Source of the DNA: Burkholderiaceae bacterium
GTDB taxonomy: Bacteria > Pseudomonadota > Gammaproteobacteria > Burkholderiales > Burkholderiaceae_C
Assembly (NCBI GenBank): GCA_024235915.1
Contig: JACKLO010000007.1
Coordinates: 248,001-312,000, forward strand
DNA length: 64,000 nt
Reading direction: 5' to 3'
Shown: positions 1 through 8,920 of the stretch, in pieces
Position numbering within the stretch: position 1 is the first letter of the stretch
Layout: the number at the start of each line of letters is the position of its first letter
Program-made: the position numbers and the translations under genes
The notes under the pieces: generated by a model
The model's input: the letters and a program-made list of their open reading frames with translations, nothing else
The model's database searches: none
Told to the model about the DNA's origin: nothing

Positions 1-22
1 GCCCAAGGTCCGCACGTTTTGA
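1..22 (+). CDS. sdhA: succinate dehydrogenase flavoprotein subunit, last residues (partial)
   Basis: Only the last seven codons are inside the window; they read P-K-V-R-T-F-stop and end 13 bases before sdhB. This short basic tail fits the C-terminus of SdhA, and sdhA normally sits directly before sdhB. The call rests mostly on gene order, because six residues cannot identify a protein. Confidence 0.7.
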
Positions 23-35
23 GGTTTCACGTCAC

Positions 36-740
36 ATGACCAAGCGCACCTTCCAGATCTACCGCTTCGACCCCGACCAGGACCAGAAGCCCCGCATGCA
101 GACCATCGAGGTCGAACTCGATGGCACCGAGCGCATGCTGCTCGACGCGCTGATGAAGCTCAAGGAGGTCGATCCGACCCTGAGCTTCCGCCGCAGCTGC
201 CGCGAAGGCGTCTGCGGGTCGGACGCGATGAACATCAACGGCAAGAACGGCCTGGCCTGCCTGACCAACCTGCGCACGCTGCCGGGCACCATCGTGCTCA
301 AGCCGCTGCCGGGGCTGCCCGTGATCCGCGACCTGATCGTGGACATGACGCAGTTCTTCAAGCAGTACCACTCGATCAAGCCCTACCTCGTCAACGACGA
401 ACCGCCACCGGAAACCGAACGCCTGCAGTCGCCGGAAGAGCGCGACGAGCTCAACGGCCTGTACGAGTGCATCCTGTGCGCCAGCTGCTCCACCAGCTGC
501 CCCAGCTTCTGGTGGAACCCGGACAAGTTCGTCGGCCCGGCAGGCCTGCTGCAGGCCTACCGCTTCATCGCCGACAGCCGCGACCACGCCACCGCGGAGC
601 GCCTCGACAACCTCGAGGACCCGTACCGCCTGTTCCGCTGCCACACCATCATGAACTGCGTCGACGTCTGCCCGAAGGGTCTGAACCCCACGAAGGCGAT
701 CGGCAAGATCAAGGAGCTGATGGTCCGCCGGGCCGTCTGA
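36..740 (+). CDS. sdhB: succinate dehydrogenase iron-sulfur subunit
   Basis: This 234-residue protein carries electrons from the SdhA flavin to ubiquinone in membrane complex II, linking the TCA cycle to respiration. All three iron-sulfur centres are visible: a plant-type [2Fe-2S] motif (CREGVCGSD followed by a Cys in GLAC), a CILCASCSTSCP cluster, and a CHTIMNCVDVCPKG cluster near the C-terminus. The length is normal for the family. It follows the end of sdhA and is followed after 13 bases by sdhE, so it belongs to the sdh operon. The ATG start gives a standard N-terminus (MTKRTFQIYRF). Confidence 0.97.
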   Translation: MTKRTFQIYRFDPDQDQKPRMQTIEVELDGTERMLLDALMKLKEVDPTLSFRRSCREGVCGSDAMNINGKNGLACLTNLRTLPGTIVLKPLPGLPVIRDLIVDMTQFFKQYHSIKPYLVNDEPPPETERLQSPEERDELNGLYECILCASCSTSCPSFWWNPDKFVGPAGLLQAYRFIADSRDHATAERLDNLEDPYRLFRCHTIMNCVDVCPKGLNPTKAIGKIKELMVRRAV

Positions 741-753
741 TCCGCTGCCTTCG

Positions 754-1047
754 ATGGACACGCCACTCGACGCCCGCTCGCTGAGCAAGCTCAAGTGGCG
801 CTGCCGTCGGGGGCTGCTCGAGAACGACCTGTTCGTCGAGCGCTTCTTCCGCCGCCACGAGGAGACGATAACCACACGACAGGCCGACGGGCTGCTGGCC
901 CTGATGGACCTGTCGGACAACGACCTGCTCGACCTGCTGCTCGCGCGCTGCGAGCCGCAGGGCGAACTCGACCGGCCCGACGTGCGCGAGGTGCTGGCGC
1001 AGATGCGCAGTCCCGAGCCCCAACATCAAAAGGTGAAGCCCGAATGA
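754..1047 (+). CDS. sdhE: succinate dehydrogenase assembly factor SdhE (FAD assembly factor)
   Basis: This is a small 97-residue acidic helical protein of the SdhE/YgfY family, which assists covalent attachment of FAD to SdhA. The family signature of a K-W-R-C-R-R-G-L-L-E stretch followed by a helical bundle is present at residues 14-23. It sits between sdhB and gltA, and its stop codon overlaps the gltA start as ATGA, so the two are probably translationally coupled. Gene order and sequence agree. The C-terminal tail (about residues 86-97) is variable and polar. Confidence 0.92.
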   Translation: MDTPLDARSLSKLKWRCRRGLLENDLFVERFFRRHEETITTRQADGLLALMDLSDNDLLDLLLARCEPQGELDRPDVREVLAQMRSPEPQHQKVKPE

Positions 1048-2354
1048 CCCCCTCCGACGTGAAAGCCACGCTCTCGTTCTCCGACGGCAGCCCGAGCATG
1101 GACCTGCCGATCTACAAGGGCAGCATCGGCCCGGACGTCATCGACATCCGCAAGCTCTATGCGCAGACCGGCAAGTTCACCTACGACCCGGGCTTCCTGA
1201 GCACGGCCTCGTGCCAGTCGACCATCACCTACATCGATGGCGACAAGGGCGAGCTGCTGTACCGCGGCTACCCCATCGAGCAGCTGGCCGAGCACTGCGA
1301 CTTCATGGACGTCTGCTACCTGCTGCTCAACGGCGAACTGCCGAATGCGCAGCAGCAGAAGGACTTCGACCGCATGGTGACCGTGCACACCATGGTCAAC
1401 GAGCAGATGCAGTTCTTCCTGCGTGGTTTCCGCCGCGACGCGCACCCGATGGCCATCATGACGGGCCTGGTGGGCGGCATGTCGGCCTTCTATCACGACA
1501 GCACCGACGTCCATAACCCGAAGCACCGCGAGATCGCCGCCATCCGCCTGATCGCGAAGATGCCGACGCTGGTGTCGATGGCCTACAAGTACACCATCGG
1601 CCAGCCGTACATCTACCCGAAGAACGACCTGTCGTACTCGGCGAACTTCATGCGGATGATGTTCGGCACGCCGTGCGAGGAGTACCAGCCCAACGACGTG
1701 CTGGTGCGCGCGATGGACCGCATCTTCATCCTGCACGCCGACCACGAGCAGAACGCATCCACCTCCACCGTGCGCCTGTGCGGCAGCTCGGGCACCAACC
1801 CGTTCGCCGCCATCGCCGCCGGCGTGGCCTGCCTGTGGGGCCCGGCGCACGGCGGTGCCAACGAGGCGGCGCTGAACATGCTGGAGGACATCCAGCGCAA
1901 CGGCGGCGTCGAGAAGATCGGCGAGTTCATCAAGCAGGTCAAGGACAAGAACTCCAGCGTCAAGCTGATGGGCTTCGGCCACCGGGTCTACAAGAACTAC
2001 GACCCGCGCGCCAAGCTGATGCGCGAGACCTGCCACGAGGTGTTGGGCGCGCTGGGCCTGCACAACGACCCGCTGTTCAAGCTGGCGATGACGCTGGAGA
2101 AGATCGCGCTGGAGGACGAGTACTTCGTCGCCCGCAAGCTGTACCCGAACGTCGACTTCTACAGCGGCATCGTGCAGCGCGCCATCGGCATCCCGGTGCC
2201 GCTGTTCACCGCCATCTTCGCGCTCGCGCGCACGGTGGGCTGGATTGCCCAGCTCAACGAGATGATCGGCGACCCGGAGTACAAGATCGGCCGCCCGCGC
2301 CAGCTGTTCCACGGCTCCGAGCGCCGCGACGTCAAGCCGCTGGCCGAACGCTGA
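1044..2354 (+). CDS. gltA: citrate synthase, type II
   Basis: This 436-residue enzyme condenses acetyl-CoA and oxaloacetate to citrate, the entry step of the TCA cycle. The start is the ATG at 1044, which overlaps the sdhE stop in ATGA; an upstream in-frame extension into sdhE is a shadow. The active-site signature is visible as GFGHRVYKNYDPRA, with the catalytic His in GPAHGGANE and the acid residue in the C-terminal part. The length matches hexameric bacterial citrate synthases. It is the last gene of the sdh cluster and is followed by a strong hairpin terminator. Confidence 0.97.
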   Translation: MTPSDVKATLSFSDGSPSMDLPIYKGSIGPDVIDIRKLYAQTGKFTYDPGFLSTASCQSTITYIDGDKGELLYRGYPIEQLAEHCDFMDVCYLLLNGELPNAQQQKDFDRMVTVHTMVNEQMQFFLRGFRRDAHPMAIMTGLVGGMSAFYHDSTDVHNPKHREIAAIRLIAKMPTLVSMAYKYTIGQPYIYPKNDLSYSANFMRMMFGTPCEEYQPNDVLVRAMDRIFILHADHEQNASTSTVRLCGSSGTNPFAAIAAGVACLWGPAHGGANEAALNMLEDIQRNGGVEKIGEFIKQVKDKNSSVKLMGFGHRVYKNYDPRAKLMRETCHEVLGALGLHNDPLFKLAMTLEKIALEDEYFVARKLYPNVDFYSGIVQRAIGIPVPLFTAIFALARTVGWIAQLNEMIGDPEYKIGRPRQLFHGSERRDVKPLAER

Positions 2355-2401
2355 ACATGGGGCGCCGCGGCATCGGCTTGCCGGTGTCGCTGGGTCTCAA
2401 G

Positions 2402-2423
2402 GGCCGCCTTCGGGCGGCCTTTT
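2402..2423 (+). terminator. rho-independent terminator after gltA
   Basis: A perfect 7-base-pair GC stem (GGCCGCC / GGCGGCC) with a TTCG tetraloop is followed directly by TTTT. It lies 48 bases after the gltA stop and before the convergent SMR gene, so it should end the sdh-gltA transcript. Confidence 0.88.
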
Positions 2424-2483
2424 GCATTCCTGATCGACAGCGATCCTGCAACCGTGCGCAGTGAACGGCCGGGGTCGCTGCGT

Positions 2484-2837
2484 TCAGGCCGCGACCGTGG
2501 CGCGCGTGGACGCATGCAACCCCATGACGCCGATCACGATCAGGCCGATGCTGACCAGCTTCAACGCGGTGGCCGGCTCTCGGAACCAGAGAAAGCCGAT
2601 GCCGGCGGTCAGCACCGTGCCTACACCTGACCACACGGCGTACACCACCGACAGGCCCAGGGTGCGGATCACCAAGGTGTTGAGCGCGAACGACGCGATG
2701 TAGAAGACGAAGATCAGCACCGAAGGCGTCAGCCGCGTGAAGCCTTCGGACAGGCGCATGCAGGTGGTGCCTGCCACCTCCAGCACGATGGCACCGGCCA
2801 GCACGGCCCAGGCCTGGTTCAGGGTTGGAATCCACAT
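2484..2837 (-). CDS. SMR-family (EmrE/SugE-like) small efflux protein
   Basis: This 117-residue hydrophobic protein has four predicted membrane helices, the layout of small multidrug resistance transporters that export cationic compounds in exchange for protons. The conserved membrane-embedded acid residue of the family is E20, in the first helix (AIVLEVAGTT). The fourth helix ends at about residue 108. It is transcribed convergently with gltA and divergently from the phosphorylase at 2900. Whether it is an EmrE-type drug pump or a SugE-type guanidinium exporter cannot be settled by eye. Confidence 0.85.
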   Translation of the reverse strand: MWIPTLNQAWAVLAGAIVLEVAGTTCMRLSEGFTRLTPSVLIFVFYIASFALNTLVIRTLGLSVVYAVWSGVGTVLTAGIGFLWFREPATALKLVSIGLIVIGVMGLHASTRATVAA

Positions 2838-2899
2838 CGGCGTGATGATGCCCGTTTAGCATCCAGGTCGGATTTCGCCAGACCCTGGAGGAGAAACGC

Positions 2900-3757
2900 A
2901 TGCTCGCGATCATCGGCGGCACCGGGCTGTACCAGCTGCCGGGCCTGCAGACCGAGACCCTTCATTCGGCCGCCACGCCCTTCGGCGAGGCCTCCGCTCC
3001 CGTGCAGCAGGGGCGCCTGGGTGGGTCGGCAGGCCAGCCGGTGCTGTTCCTGCCACGCCACGGCGCCGGTCACCGGCTGCTGCCCCACGAGGTGAACTAC
3101 CGCGCCAACGTCTTCGCGCTCAAGCGCGCTGGGGCGACGATGGTGCTCAGCGTGTCCGCCTGCGGCAGCCTCACCGAGGAACTGGCGCCCGGCCACTTTG
3201 CGCTGCCGCACCAGTACATCGACTGGACGCGAGGCCGCCGCGAAAGCAGCTTCTTCGGCCGCGGCGTGGCCGCCCATGTGTCCACCGCCGAGCCGGTGAG
3301 CCGTGCGCTGTGTGCCGCCGTGGCCAGCGCCGCGGCCCAGGTGCCCGGCCTGATGCTGCACCAGGGCCTCACCTACGCCTGTGTGGAAGGCCCGCGATTC
3401 GGCACCCGCGCCGAAAGCTTCCTGCTGCGCCAGTTCGGTGCCCACCTGGTGGGCATGACCAACGTGCCCGAAGCCTTTCTCGCGCGCGAGGCGCAACTGG
3501 CCTACGCCACGCTGGCCATCGCCACTGACTACGACTGCTGGCGCGATGACCCCGAGGAGCACGCGCAGATGGACGCCATCATGGCCCGCTATGCGGCCTG
3601 CGTGGAGATGGCCAAAACGCTGGTGGGGCACCTGATGGCTGCGCCTGCGGTCGAGCCCGAACCAGCCATCCGGCAGGCGCTGGCCGGTGCGGTGATGACG
3701 CCGGCGCATCTGCTGGACGAGACACAACGTGATTGGCTGGCCGTGCTGCAACGCTGA
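2900..3757 (+). CDS. S-methyl-5'-thioinosine / S-methyl-5'-thioadenosine phosphorylase family
   Basis: This 285-residue nucleoside phosphorylase belongs to the MTAP/PNP family, which splits methylthio-nucleosides with phosphate in methionine salvage. The N-terminal phosphate-binding loop (IIGGTGLYQLPG), the PRHG segment, the NYRAN motif and the C-terminal TDYDCWRDD motif are all visible. The ATG follows a strong GGAGGAG ribosome-binding site seven bases away. Proteobacterial members of this size are often methylthioinosine phosphorylases; the base preference cannot be decided from sequence reading alone. No other methionine salvage gene is adjacent. Confidence 0.85.
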   Translation: MLAIIGGTGLYQLPGLQTETLHSAATPFGEASAPVQQGRLGGSAGQPVLFLPRHGAGHRLLPHEVNYRANVFALKRAGATMVLSVSACGSLTEELAPGHFALPHQYIDWTRGRRESSFFGRGVAAHVSTAEPVSRALCAAVASAAAQVPGLMLHQGLTYACVEGPRFGTRAESFLLRQFGAHLVGMTNVPEAFLAREAQLAYATLAIATDYDCWRDDPEEHAQMDAIMARYAACVEMAKTLVGHLMAAPAVEPEPAIRQALAGAVMTPAHLLDETQRDWLAVLQR

Positions 3758-3822
3758 ACATCCGTGCCCGATGAGGGGCCGCCGGGCGCAGAATCCCGCC
3801 ATCGTCGCAATCCACACCCCCC

Positions 3823-5163
3823 ATGACCGACACCGCCGCCATCCAGCGCTGGCTGGATGAACACCGCATCAGCGAGATCGAGTGCCTGACCTCCGACATG
3901 TCGGGCCAGTCGCGCGGCAAGATCGTTCCGCGCCACAAGTACGACCCCGCGTTCGGCCTGCGCCTGCCCGAGGCTGTGTTTGCGATGACGGTGACGGGCG
4001 AGTACCCGGAAAAGGACTTCACCGCGGTGGCCGACCCCGACATGCGGCTGCTGCCCGACGCCAGCACCCTCTGCCTCGTGCCCTGGGCCAAGGAGCCCAC
4101 GGCGCAGATCATCCACGACTGCGTCACCTTCGACGGCGAACCGGTGGACCTGTCGCCGCGCAACGTGCTCAAGCGCATCCTGGCGCTGTACGCCGCCGAG
4201 GGCTGGCAGCCGGTGATCGCGCCGGAGATGGAGTTCTACCTCGTGCAGGTCGAGGCCGACGAGGACATCCCGCTGAAGCCCCCCACCGGCCGCACCAAGC
4301 GCAGCGAGCCGGGCATGCAGAGCTTCTCCATCGAGTCGGTGGACGAGTACGGCGACGTCTTCGACGTGATGTACGACTGGTGCGAGGCGCAGGGCATCCA
4401 GCTCGACACCCTGGTGCACGAGATGGGCACCGCGCAGATGGAGATCAACCTCGACCATGGCGAGGCGCTGTCGCGCGCCGATCAGGTGGTGCGCTTCAAG
4501 CGCACGGTGCGCGAGGTGGCGATTCGCAACCACATGTACGCCACCTTCATGGCCAAGCCCATGCAGGGCCAACCCGGCAGCGCCATGCACCTGCACCAGA
4601 GCGTGATCGATCTGGCCACCGACGGCAACCTGTTCAGCCGCCCCGACGGTGAAGCGTCGGATCACTTCCTGCACTTCATCGGCGGCCTGCAGGCCTTCCT
4701 GCCCGCGGCCACCGCCTTCTTCGCGCCCTACGTCAACAGCTACCGGCGGCTGAGCCGATTCACGTCAGCGCCCATCAACCTGAGCTGGGGCCACGACAAC
4801 CGCACCTGCGGCCTGCGTGTGCCACGTTCCGGCCCCGAGGCGCGGCGTGTGGAGAACCGGCTGGCGGGCGTGGACGCCAACCCCTACCTGGTCTTCGCCG
4901 CCAGCCTGGCCTGCGGCTACCTGGGCATGAAGCAGCGCATCCGCCCCGACGAACCGCTCACCGGCAGCGCCTACGAGAAGCCGCACCAACTGCCGCGTCA
5001 CCTGGACGAGGCGGTGGAAAAGCTTGAGGCCTGCGAGCCCCTGGCCGAGCTGTTCGGCAGCCACTTCATCCAGACTTATCGCGCGATCAAGGATGTGGAG
5101 TATCGGGAGTACTTCGACGTGATCAGCCCGTGGGAGCGCAGGCACCTGCTGCTGCACGTTTGA
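3823..5163 (+). CDS. glutamine synthetase family protein (gamma-glutamyl-amine ligase-like)
   Basis: This 446-residue protein has the glutamine synthetase fold: an N-terminal beta-grasp region, then the ATP and metal site with APEMEFYL, the GQPGSAMHLHQS loop, and NRTCGLRVP for ATP/glutamate binding. It is shorter than housekeeping GlnA (about 470 residues) and lacks the usual adenylylation loop, so it is more like PuuA-type enzymes that join glutamate to an amine such as putrescine. No polyamine gene flanks it, so the substrate is unknown. The start is the first ATG after a weak ribosome-binding region. Confidence 0.85.
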   Translation: MTDTAAIQRWLDEHRISEIECLTSDMSGQSRGKIVPRHKYDPAFGLRLPEAVFAMTVTGEYPEKDFTAVADPDMRLLPDASTLCLVPWAKEPTAQIIHDCVTFDGEPVDLSPRNVLKRILALYAAEGWQPVIAPEMEFYLVQVEADEDIPLKPPTGRTKRSEPGMQSFSIESVDEYGDVFDVMYDWCEAQGIQLDTLVHEMGTAQMEINLDHGEALSRADQVVRFKRTVREVAIRNHMYATFMAKPMQGQPGSAMHLHQSVIDLATDGNLFSRPDGEASDHFLHFIGGLQAFLPAATAFFAPYVNSYRRLSRFTSAPINLSWGHDNRTCGLRVPRSGPEARRVENRLAGVDANPYLVFAASLACGYLGMKQRIRPDEPLTGSAYEKPHQLPRHLDEAVEKLEACEPLAELFGSHFIQTYRAIKDVEYREYFDVISPWERRHLLLHV

Positions 5164-5338
5164 GCGGGTGCTTTCGGCCATCAAGAGTCGTTCACCACCG
5201 GCCGCTGTCGGGCTGGCCACCCGATGCGAGTTTCGCCTCGGCACCGCCCTCCCGAGCCTTGGTCGGCCCGGTAGGGTTTGCGTCAGTTGCCGGGCGGTAC
5301 AGCGCGCTTGAGCGCGCCGCGTCGCCGGCAGCGTGCCA

Positions 5339-5965
5339 TCACGATTGACGTACGCGCCGGCGTGCGGCGCCAAGTGCAGCCAGGCTCAGACCGGCCAGCG
5401 CAAGCGTGCCCGGTTCGGGCACCGCCGCACCCCCCGTCGCCGTCCAGTTGGCGGGGTTGATGTCGCCGCCCACGTTTTCGAGCGAGATGAGAGTGCTCTT
5501 GCCGCCGCCGACCTCCTGGTAGACGTGATTGGCACCGTTGATGAACCAACCGAATTGCGTCCCCGGTCCATTGGTGGCGAAATCCGCGTCGACGATGAAT
5601 CCAGTCAGCGTCATCACGGCCGAGACGTCACCGGCAGCGTCGGTGGCAAAGGTGCCCGACGAGCTGAAGGCGGGAGAGTCGAACGGCGAACTGAAGACCG
5701 TGGTACGCGCGCCGCCGCCGAAGTCCATCGTGACCGACAGCAAGTCCGAGACGTTCCAGGTCTGCGAAGTCAGGCTGCTGCCGCCATTGTCCATGAGGAC
5801 GGAGAACACGGCGGAACTGCCTGCAGCAACGCCCACGATCGAGTCCCCGTTGACGATGCTGACGGTGCCTTCATAGGTCATCGTGACTGGCGCCGCAAGC
5901 GCGGTGACGCTTGTCGCCACCGTCAATGCCATGACCATCAGGCCGTGCCCAACGAGCTTATTCAT
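5339..5965 (-). CDS. PEP-CTERM sorting domain protein
   Basis: This 208-residue secreted protein has a signal peptide (residues 1-25, ending ALA before APVTM) and a C-terminal PEP-CTERM tag: VPEPG, a hydrophobic helix and a basic RRRVRQ end. Such tags are recognised by an exosortase, which attaches the protein to the cell surface or exports it with exopolysaccharide. The ATG at 5965 is chosen over one 36 bases upstream because a GAGGAG ribosome-binding site precedes it and the signal peptide starts there. The mature part (residues 26-180) is rich in Thr, Ser, Gly and Val with no recognised enzyme motif. No exosortase gene is in the window. Confidence 0.88.
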   Translation of the reverse strand: MNKLVGHGLMVMALTVATSVTALAAPVTMTYEGTVSIVNGDSIVGVAAGSSAVFSVLMDNGGSSLTSQTWNVSDLLSVTMDFGGGARTTVFSSPFDSPAFSSSGTFATDAAGDVSAVMTLTGFIVDADFATNGPGTQFGWFINGANHVYQEVGGGKSTLISLENVGGDINPANWTATGGAAVPEPGTLALAGLSLAALGAARRRVRQS

Positions 5966-6726
5966 GGGTGTCTCCTCAAGATCGGTGCGGGCATGATGCA
6001 AATTTCAGGCCTGACGCGTAACTTATTGATCCTCCAGGGATTCGACGCTGTGGCCTGCCTGAACCGTCAGCTTTTCCGACACTGACTCCACACAGCGCAT
6101 AGCGACTTCGAAAGCCCCAAGGCCCGACAACCGGGTTGCGATCCACCAGGACGGGATATCTGCGGCAGCAAGATCGTGGCAGCGGTGCCCATCCGGACCG
6201 CCTCACCATTCCCCCCGGGGGCTCGTCTAGCCTTGATTCGCGGCCTTGATCTCTGGGTGCCCCTTGTTCGGTAACGCCGCGCCCACTCGGCGCGCAGCGT
6301 CGCCTGGCAGCACTTTGGCGCTGCAGCCTGAGAACATGGTGTTGAGAACGGCCGGCGCGGCTGATGCGGCGACAGTATTGCCGATCTCACGCGCCCGCTC
6401 TCGGGGAGGGGCTGCGGGTCCAGTCCCAGGTGCGTCAGGATCTTCTCGATCACCGACTGCTCGAAGATCGCCGCGATGATCTTCAACTCCCGGGCGCCGC
6501 ATTTCGGGCAGCGCTGTATGTCGATGCCGAGGCCGCGCTTGACCGGTCGGGTCTGACCGACAGCTTTGGGGCGACGAACTCGAGACCGCGGTCGTCATTG
6601 ATGGGTCGATTGCAGTCACTCGCGCTGTCGCACGCGGGCGCCTGAATCAACCTGCAGCGACTACGCGTCGGAGCCTGTCCACCAGACAAGGCGCATTGAC
6701 GGGCGCTGGACCACGATCTCGCGGCG
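5966..6726. other. intergenic stretch with no intact gene
   Basis: No intact coding region can be supported here. The first part must hold the promoter of the PEP-CTERM gene. The middle holds a transposase remnant (6391-6597). Frames on both strands are short, broken and unlike known proteins. The stretch is less GC-biased by codon position than its neighbours, as expected for decayed DNA. Confidence 0.6.
6391..6597 (-). pseudogene. transposase C-terminal remnant (IS91-like zinc-ribbon tail)
   Basis: Read leftwards, the DNA encodes a short conserved stretch: VGQTRPVKRGLGID, then the zinc-ribbon piece QRCPKCGAREL, then KIIAAIFEQSVIEKILTHLG and DPQPLPESGR. This resembles the C-terminal tail of IS91-type transposases, where CPKCG is followed by an I-x-x-IL-x-HLGL helix. 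An in-frame TGA lies just upstream and there is no catalytic domain, so only the tail is left. No terminal repeats can be identified. The family call is from memory and is moderately secure; that it is a broken gene piece is clearer. Confidence 0.6.
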
Positions 6727-7638
6727 TCAGCCGGTCACCCCCAGCCGGCGCGCCCGCTCGATCAGCCGAAGCGCGGCACGCCAGGTCGGCACCTCGACCC
6801 ACAACCCTTCGTGCAGCGCACGGTCCTCACCACGGGCTCGCGCCGCCTCGAAGGCCGCCACCATCGCCTGTGCCTGGTGCAGATCGTCGGCCGAGGGTGT
6901 CAGCACCCGGTGCAACGGCGACACGTGCTCCGGCCGCACCAGCGACTTGCACCGGTAACCCAGACGACGCGCATGGCGTGCCTCGGCCTCGGCCAGCGCC
7001 GGGTCGGCGAAGGTGCAGGGGGCGTCGATGGGTTCGATGCCGGCGGCGCGCGCATCAAGCAGGAAGCGCTGGCGCGCGTGAGCCAACTCGACGCCTTCGG
7101 GCGTGCGTTCGGCACACAGATCCGCCGCCAGGTCCTCGGCGCCCAGCAACGCGGCGCGCACGCGCCGGCTCGCCGAGGCCAGCAGCCGCACGTCGGCCAC
7201 GCCGCGCGCGGTTTCGCAAACCGGCAGCAGTTCCGTGCTGCCAGCGGCGCGGCCCCATCGCGCCTCGTGGTCGCTGATCGCCGTGCACAAGGCCGCCACG
7301 GTCTCGGCGCGGTCGGCCATGGGCAGCGAGACGATCTGTGTGCCGGCGTCCATGGCGGCGGCCAGGTCGGCGTCGGCGTCCTCGTGGCCCGGGGCGTTCA
7401 CGCGCACGGCGGTGATGGCACCGGCCCTGCGCAGGCGCACCAGCAAGGTGGCCAGTCCGGCGCGTGCCTCCGGCCGCCGCGGCGGCGGTGTGAAGTCCTC
7501 CAGGTCGACGATGACGACGTCGGCACCGCAGGCCAGGGTGGCCTCCAGCGCAGCGCTGCTCGGTGTGCCGCCGATGAAGAGCCAGCTGCGACGCAGGTCG
7601 GGGTCAGCGAGTGGCGGGTGTTCGGAGGGCGTGTTCAC
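6727..7638 (-). CDS. HpcH/HpaI aldolase / CitE-like lyase
   Basis: This protein of about 303 residues has a TIM-barrel C-C lyase fold like the citrate lyase beta subunit and malyl-CoA-type lyases. The N-terminal SWLFIGGTP segment, the VVIVDLEDF motif, the RVNAPGHED motif and the GAEDLAADL motif are the family landmarks. The GTG at 7638 is chosen because it places SWLF near residue 16; an upstream ATG-free extension would enter the NadR-like gene. It overlaps that gene by 35 bases and ends an eight-gene leftward run. The substrate is unknown; stand-alone CitE-like proteins often act on CoA thioesters. Confidence 0.82.
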   Translation of the reverse strand: MNTPSEHPPLADPDLRRSWLFIGGTPSSAALEATLACGADVVIVDLEDFTPPPRRPEARAGLATLLVRLRRAGAITAVRVNAPGHEDADADLAAAMDAGTQIVSLPMADRAETVAALCTAISDHEARWGRAAGSTELLPVCETARGVADVRLLASASRRVRAALLGAEDLAADLCAERTPEGVELAHARQRFLLDARAAGIEPIDAPCTFADPALAEAEARHARRLGYRCKSLVRPEHVSPLHRVLTPSADDLHQAQAMVAAFEAARARGEDRALHEGLWVEVPTWRAALRLIERARRLGVTG

Positions 7639-8266
7639 AGTCGGGATCGTCGCAGAACTCGCACGACCAGGCACGCGCCTCCGGCGCCGCGTTGCGGTCC
7701 AGCAGGCGGCTGAACAGGCCACGGCGTGGCGTGTCACGTGCGCGCAGCAGCGGCGCCACGGCGTCCAGCGCGCATTGCAGGCGCGCCGGCCCGGTGCCGG
7801 CCACCAGGGCCCAGGGCAGGCCGTGATCGATCAGCAGGGCACGCACGTGGTCGTCCACCGGGCCACGCACGTGTGGGCCGTCGCGCTGGTGGCCGTCGGC
7901 CACCCAAGGCAGGTCCAGTGCGGTCAGCAGCGTGAGATCCATCGAGCGCTGATGGGCGATGGCCAGCGCGTCCAGGCTGCGGTCGTTGAAAAGCAGGTCG
8001 CTATAGACCGTGGTCATCAGCGCCGTGGTGTCGCAGACCACGATGTCGTGCAGCGCCGCCGCAGCATCGATGCGGGCGTGCGTTTCGGTGGCAATGGCGG
8101 CCTGTTCCTCCGGCCGCGGGGTACGGCCTTCGCGTTCGCACCACAGCCGCAGCCACTCCGGCACAGCCGTCACGCGCCATCCCGTTGCGTCGGCCAAGGC
8201 GTCGGCCAGGGCCGTGGCCAGCACCGACTTGCCGGTGCTTTCGGCGCCGACGATGGCGATCTTCAT
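7604..8266 (-). CDS. NadR-like ribosylnicotinamide kinase (P-loop ATPase)
   Basis: This 220-residue protein has a P-loop (GAESTGKS, residues 7-14) and resembles the kinase half of NadR, which phosphorylates nicotinamide riboside to NMN. The ATG at 8266 overlaps the stop of pnuC as ATGA, so the predicted transporter and kinase are coupled. There is no helix-turn-helix or adenylyltransferase domain as in enterobacterial NadR. The C-terminus carries a CEFCDDPDCEH cluster that could bind a metal. The function rests on the P-loop, the family resemblance and the pnuC neighbour. Confidence 0.82.
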   Translation of the reverse strand: MKIAIVGAESTGKSVLATALADALADATGWRVTAVPEWLRLWCEREGRTPRPEEQAAIATETHARIDAAAALHDIVVCDTTALMTTVYSDLLFNDRSLDALAIAHQRSMDLTLLTALDLPWVADGHQRDGPHVRGPVDDHVRALLIDHGLPWALVAGTGPARLQCALDAVAPLLRARDTPRRGLFSRLLDRNAAPEARAWSCEFCDDPDCEHALRTPATR

Positions 8267-8904
8267 CGACGTGCTCCGTCGACCACCATTCGCTGCCAGG
8301 AGCGCCAGCCGACCCCCGCCATCACCGTGAACAGCGCGTACAGCAGCACCGTCAGCCACAGGCCCTTGACGGCAAAGAGACCCACGCTGACCACGTTCAC
8401 TGCCACCCACGCCGGCCAGTTCTCCACCAGCTTGCGGCCCAGCAGCCCCTGAGCCACCAGGCTGCCGGCGGTGGGCAGGGCGTCGAGCCAGGCGATGTCG
8501 CTGTTGGTGAAACGCTGCAGCGCCAGCGCGATCAGCGGCCACAACACGGCCGCCGCTGCCAAGGCCACCCAGCGGCCACGCGGTGTGAGCCGGTGCACGC
8601 GCAGTGCGCCGCCATCGTCACCCCGCCCGCGCAGCCACTGCCACCAGCCCCACAGCGCCACGGCGATGAACACGAACTGCAGCGCCGCCTCGCCATAGAG
8701 CCGGTACTGGGCAAACAGCAGCGCGTAGCCCAGCGACGACAGCATCGCCAGCGGCCAGGCCAGCGGGTTGACGCGCCAGTTGCACACCACCATCCAGACC
8801 GCGAGCACGAAGGCCACGATCTCCACCCAGGTCACCGGGCTGCCCCAGAGCGTGAAGGCTTCGGCCAGCAGCGGAGCCGCGGCCGCGAGCATCGCGTCGC
8901 CCAT
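8263..8904 (-). CDS. pnuC: nicotinamide riboside transporter PnuC
   Basis: This 213-residue integral membrane protein has about seven hydrophobic helices and the PnuC landmarks: W-V-E-I near the start, the VCNWRVNPLAWPLAMLSS segment, and WWQW in the middle. PnuC moves nicotinamide riboside by facilitated diffusion, and intracellular phosphorylation traps it. The start at 8904 avoids overlap with ftsB, whose stop lies 16 bases upstream. It overlaps the NadR-like kinase by four bases, which fits its role exactly. It looks appended to the eno-ftsB operon. Confidence 0.9.
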   Translation of the reverse strand: MGDAMLAAAAPLLAEAFTLWGSPVTWVEIVAFVLAVWMVVCNWRVNPLAWPLAMLSSLGYALLFAQYRLYGEAALQFVFIAVALWGWWQWLRGRGDDGGALRVHRLTPRGRWVALAAAAVLWPLIALALQRFTNSDIAWLDALPTAGSLVAQGLLGRKLVENWPAWVAVNVVSVGLFAVKGLWLTVLLYALFTVMAGVGWRSWQRMVVDGARR

Positions 8905-8920
8905 CACCCGCTTGCCGGGG

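Noticed and set aside
5302..5317. GCGCGC-TTGA-GCGCGC hairpin downstream of the PEP-CTERM gene
   Set aside because: No T tract follows on either strand and GCGCGC repeats are common here.
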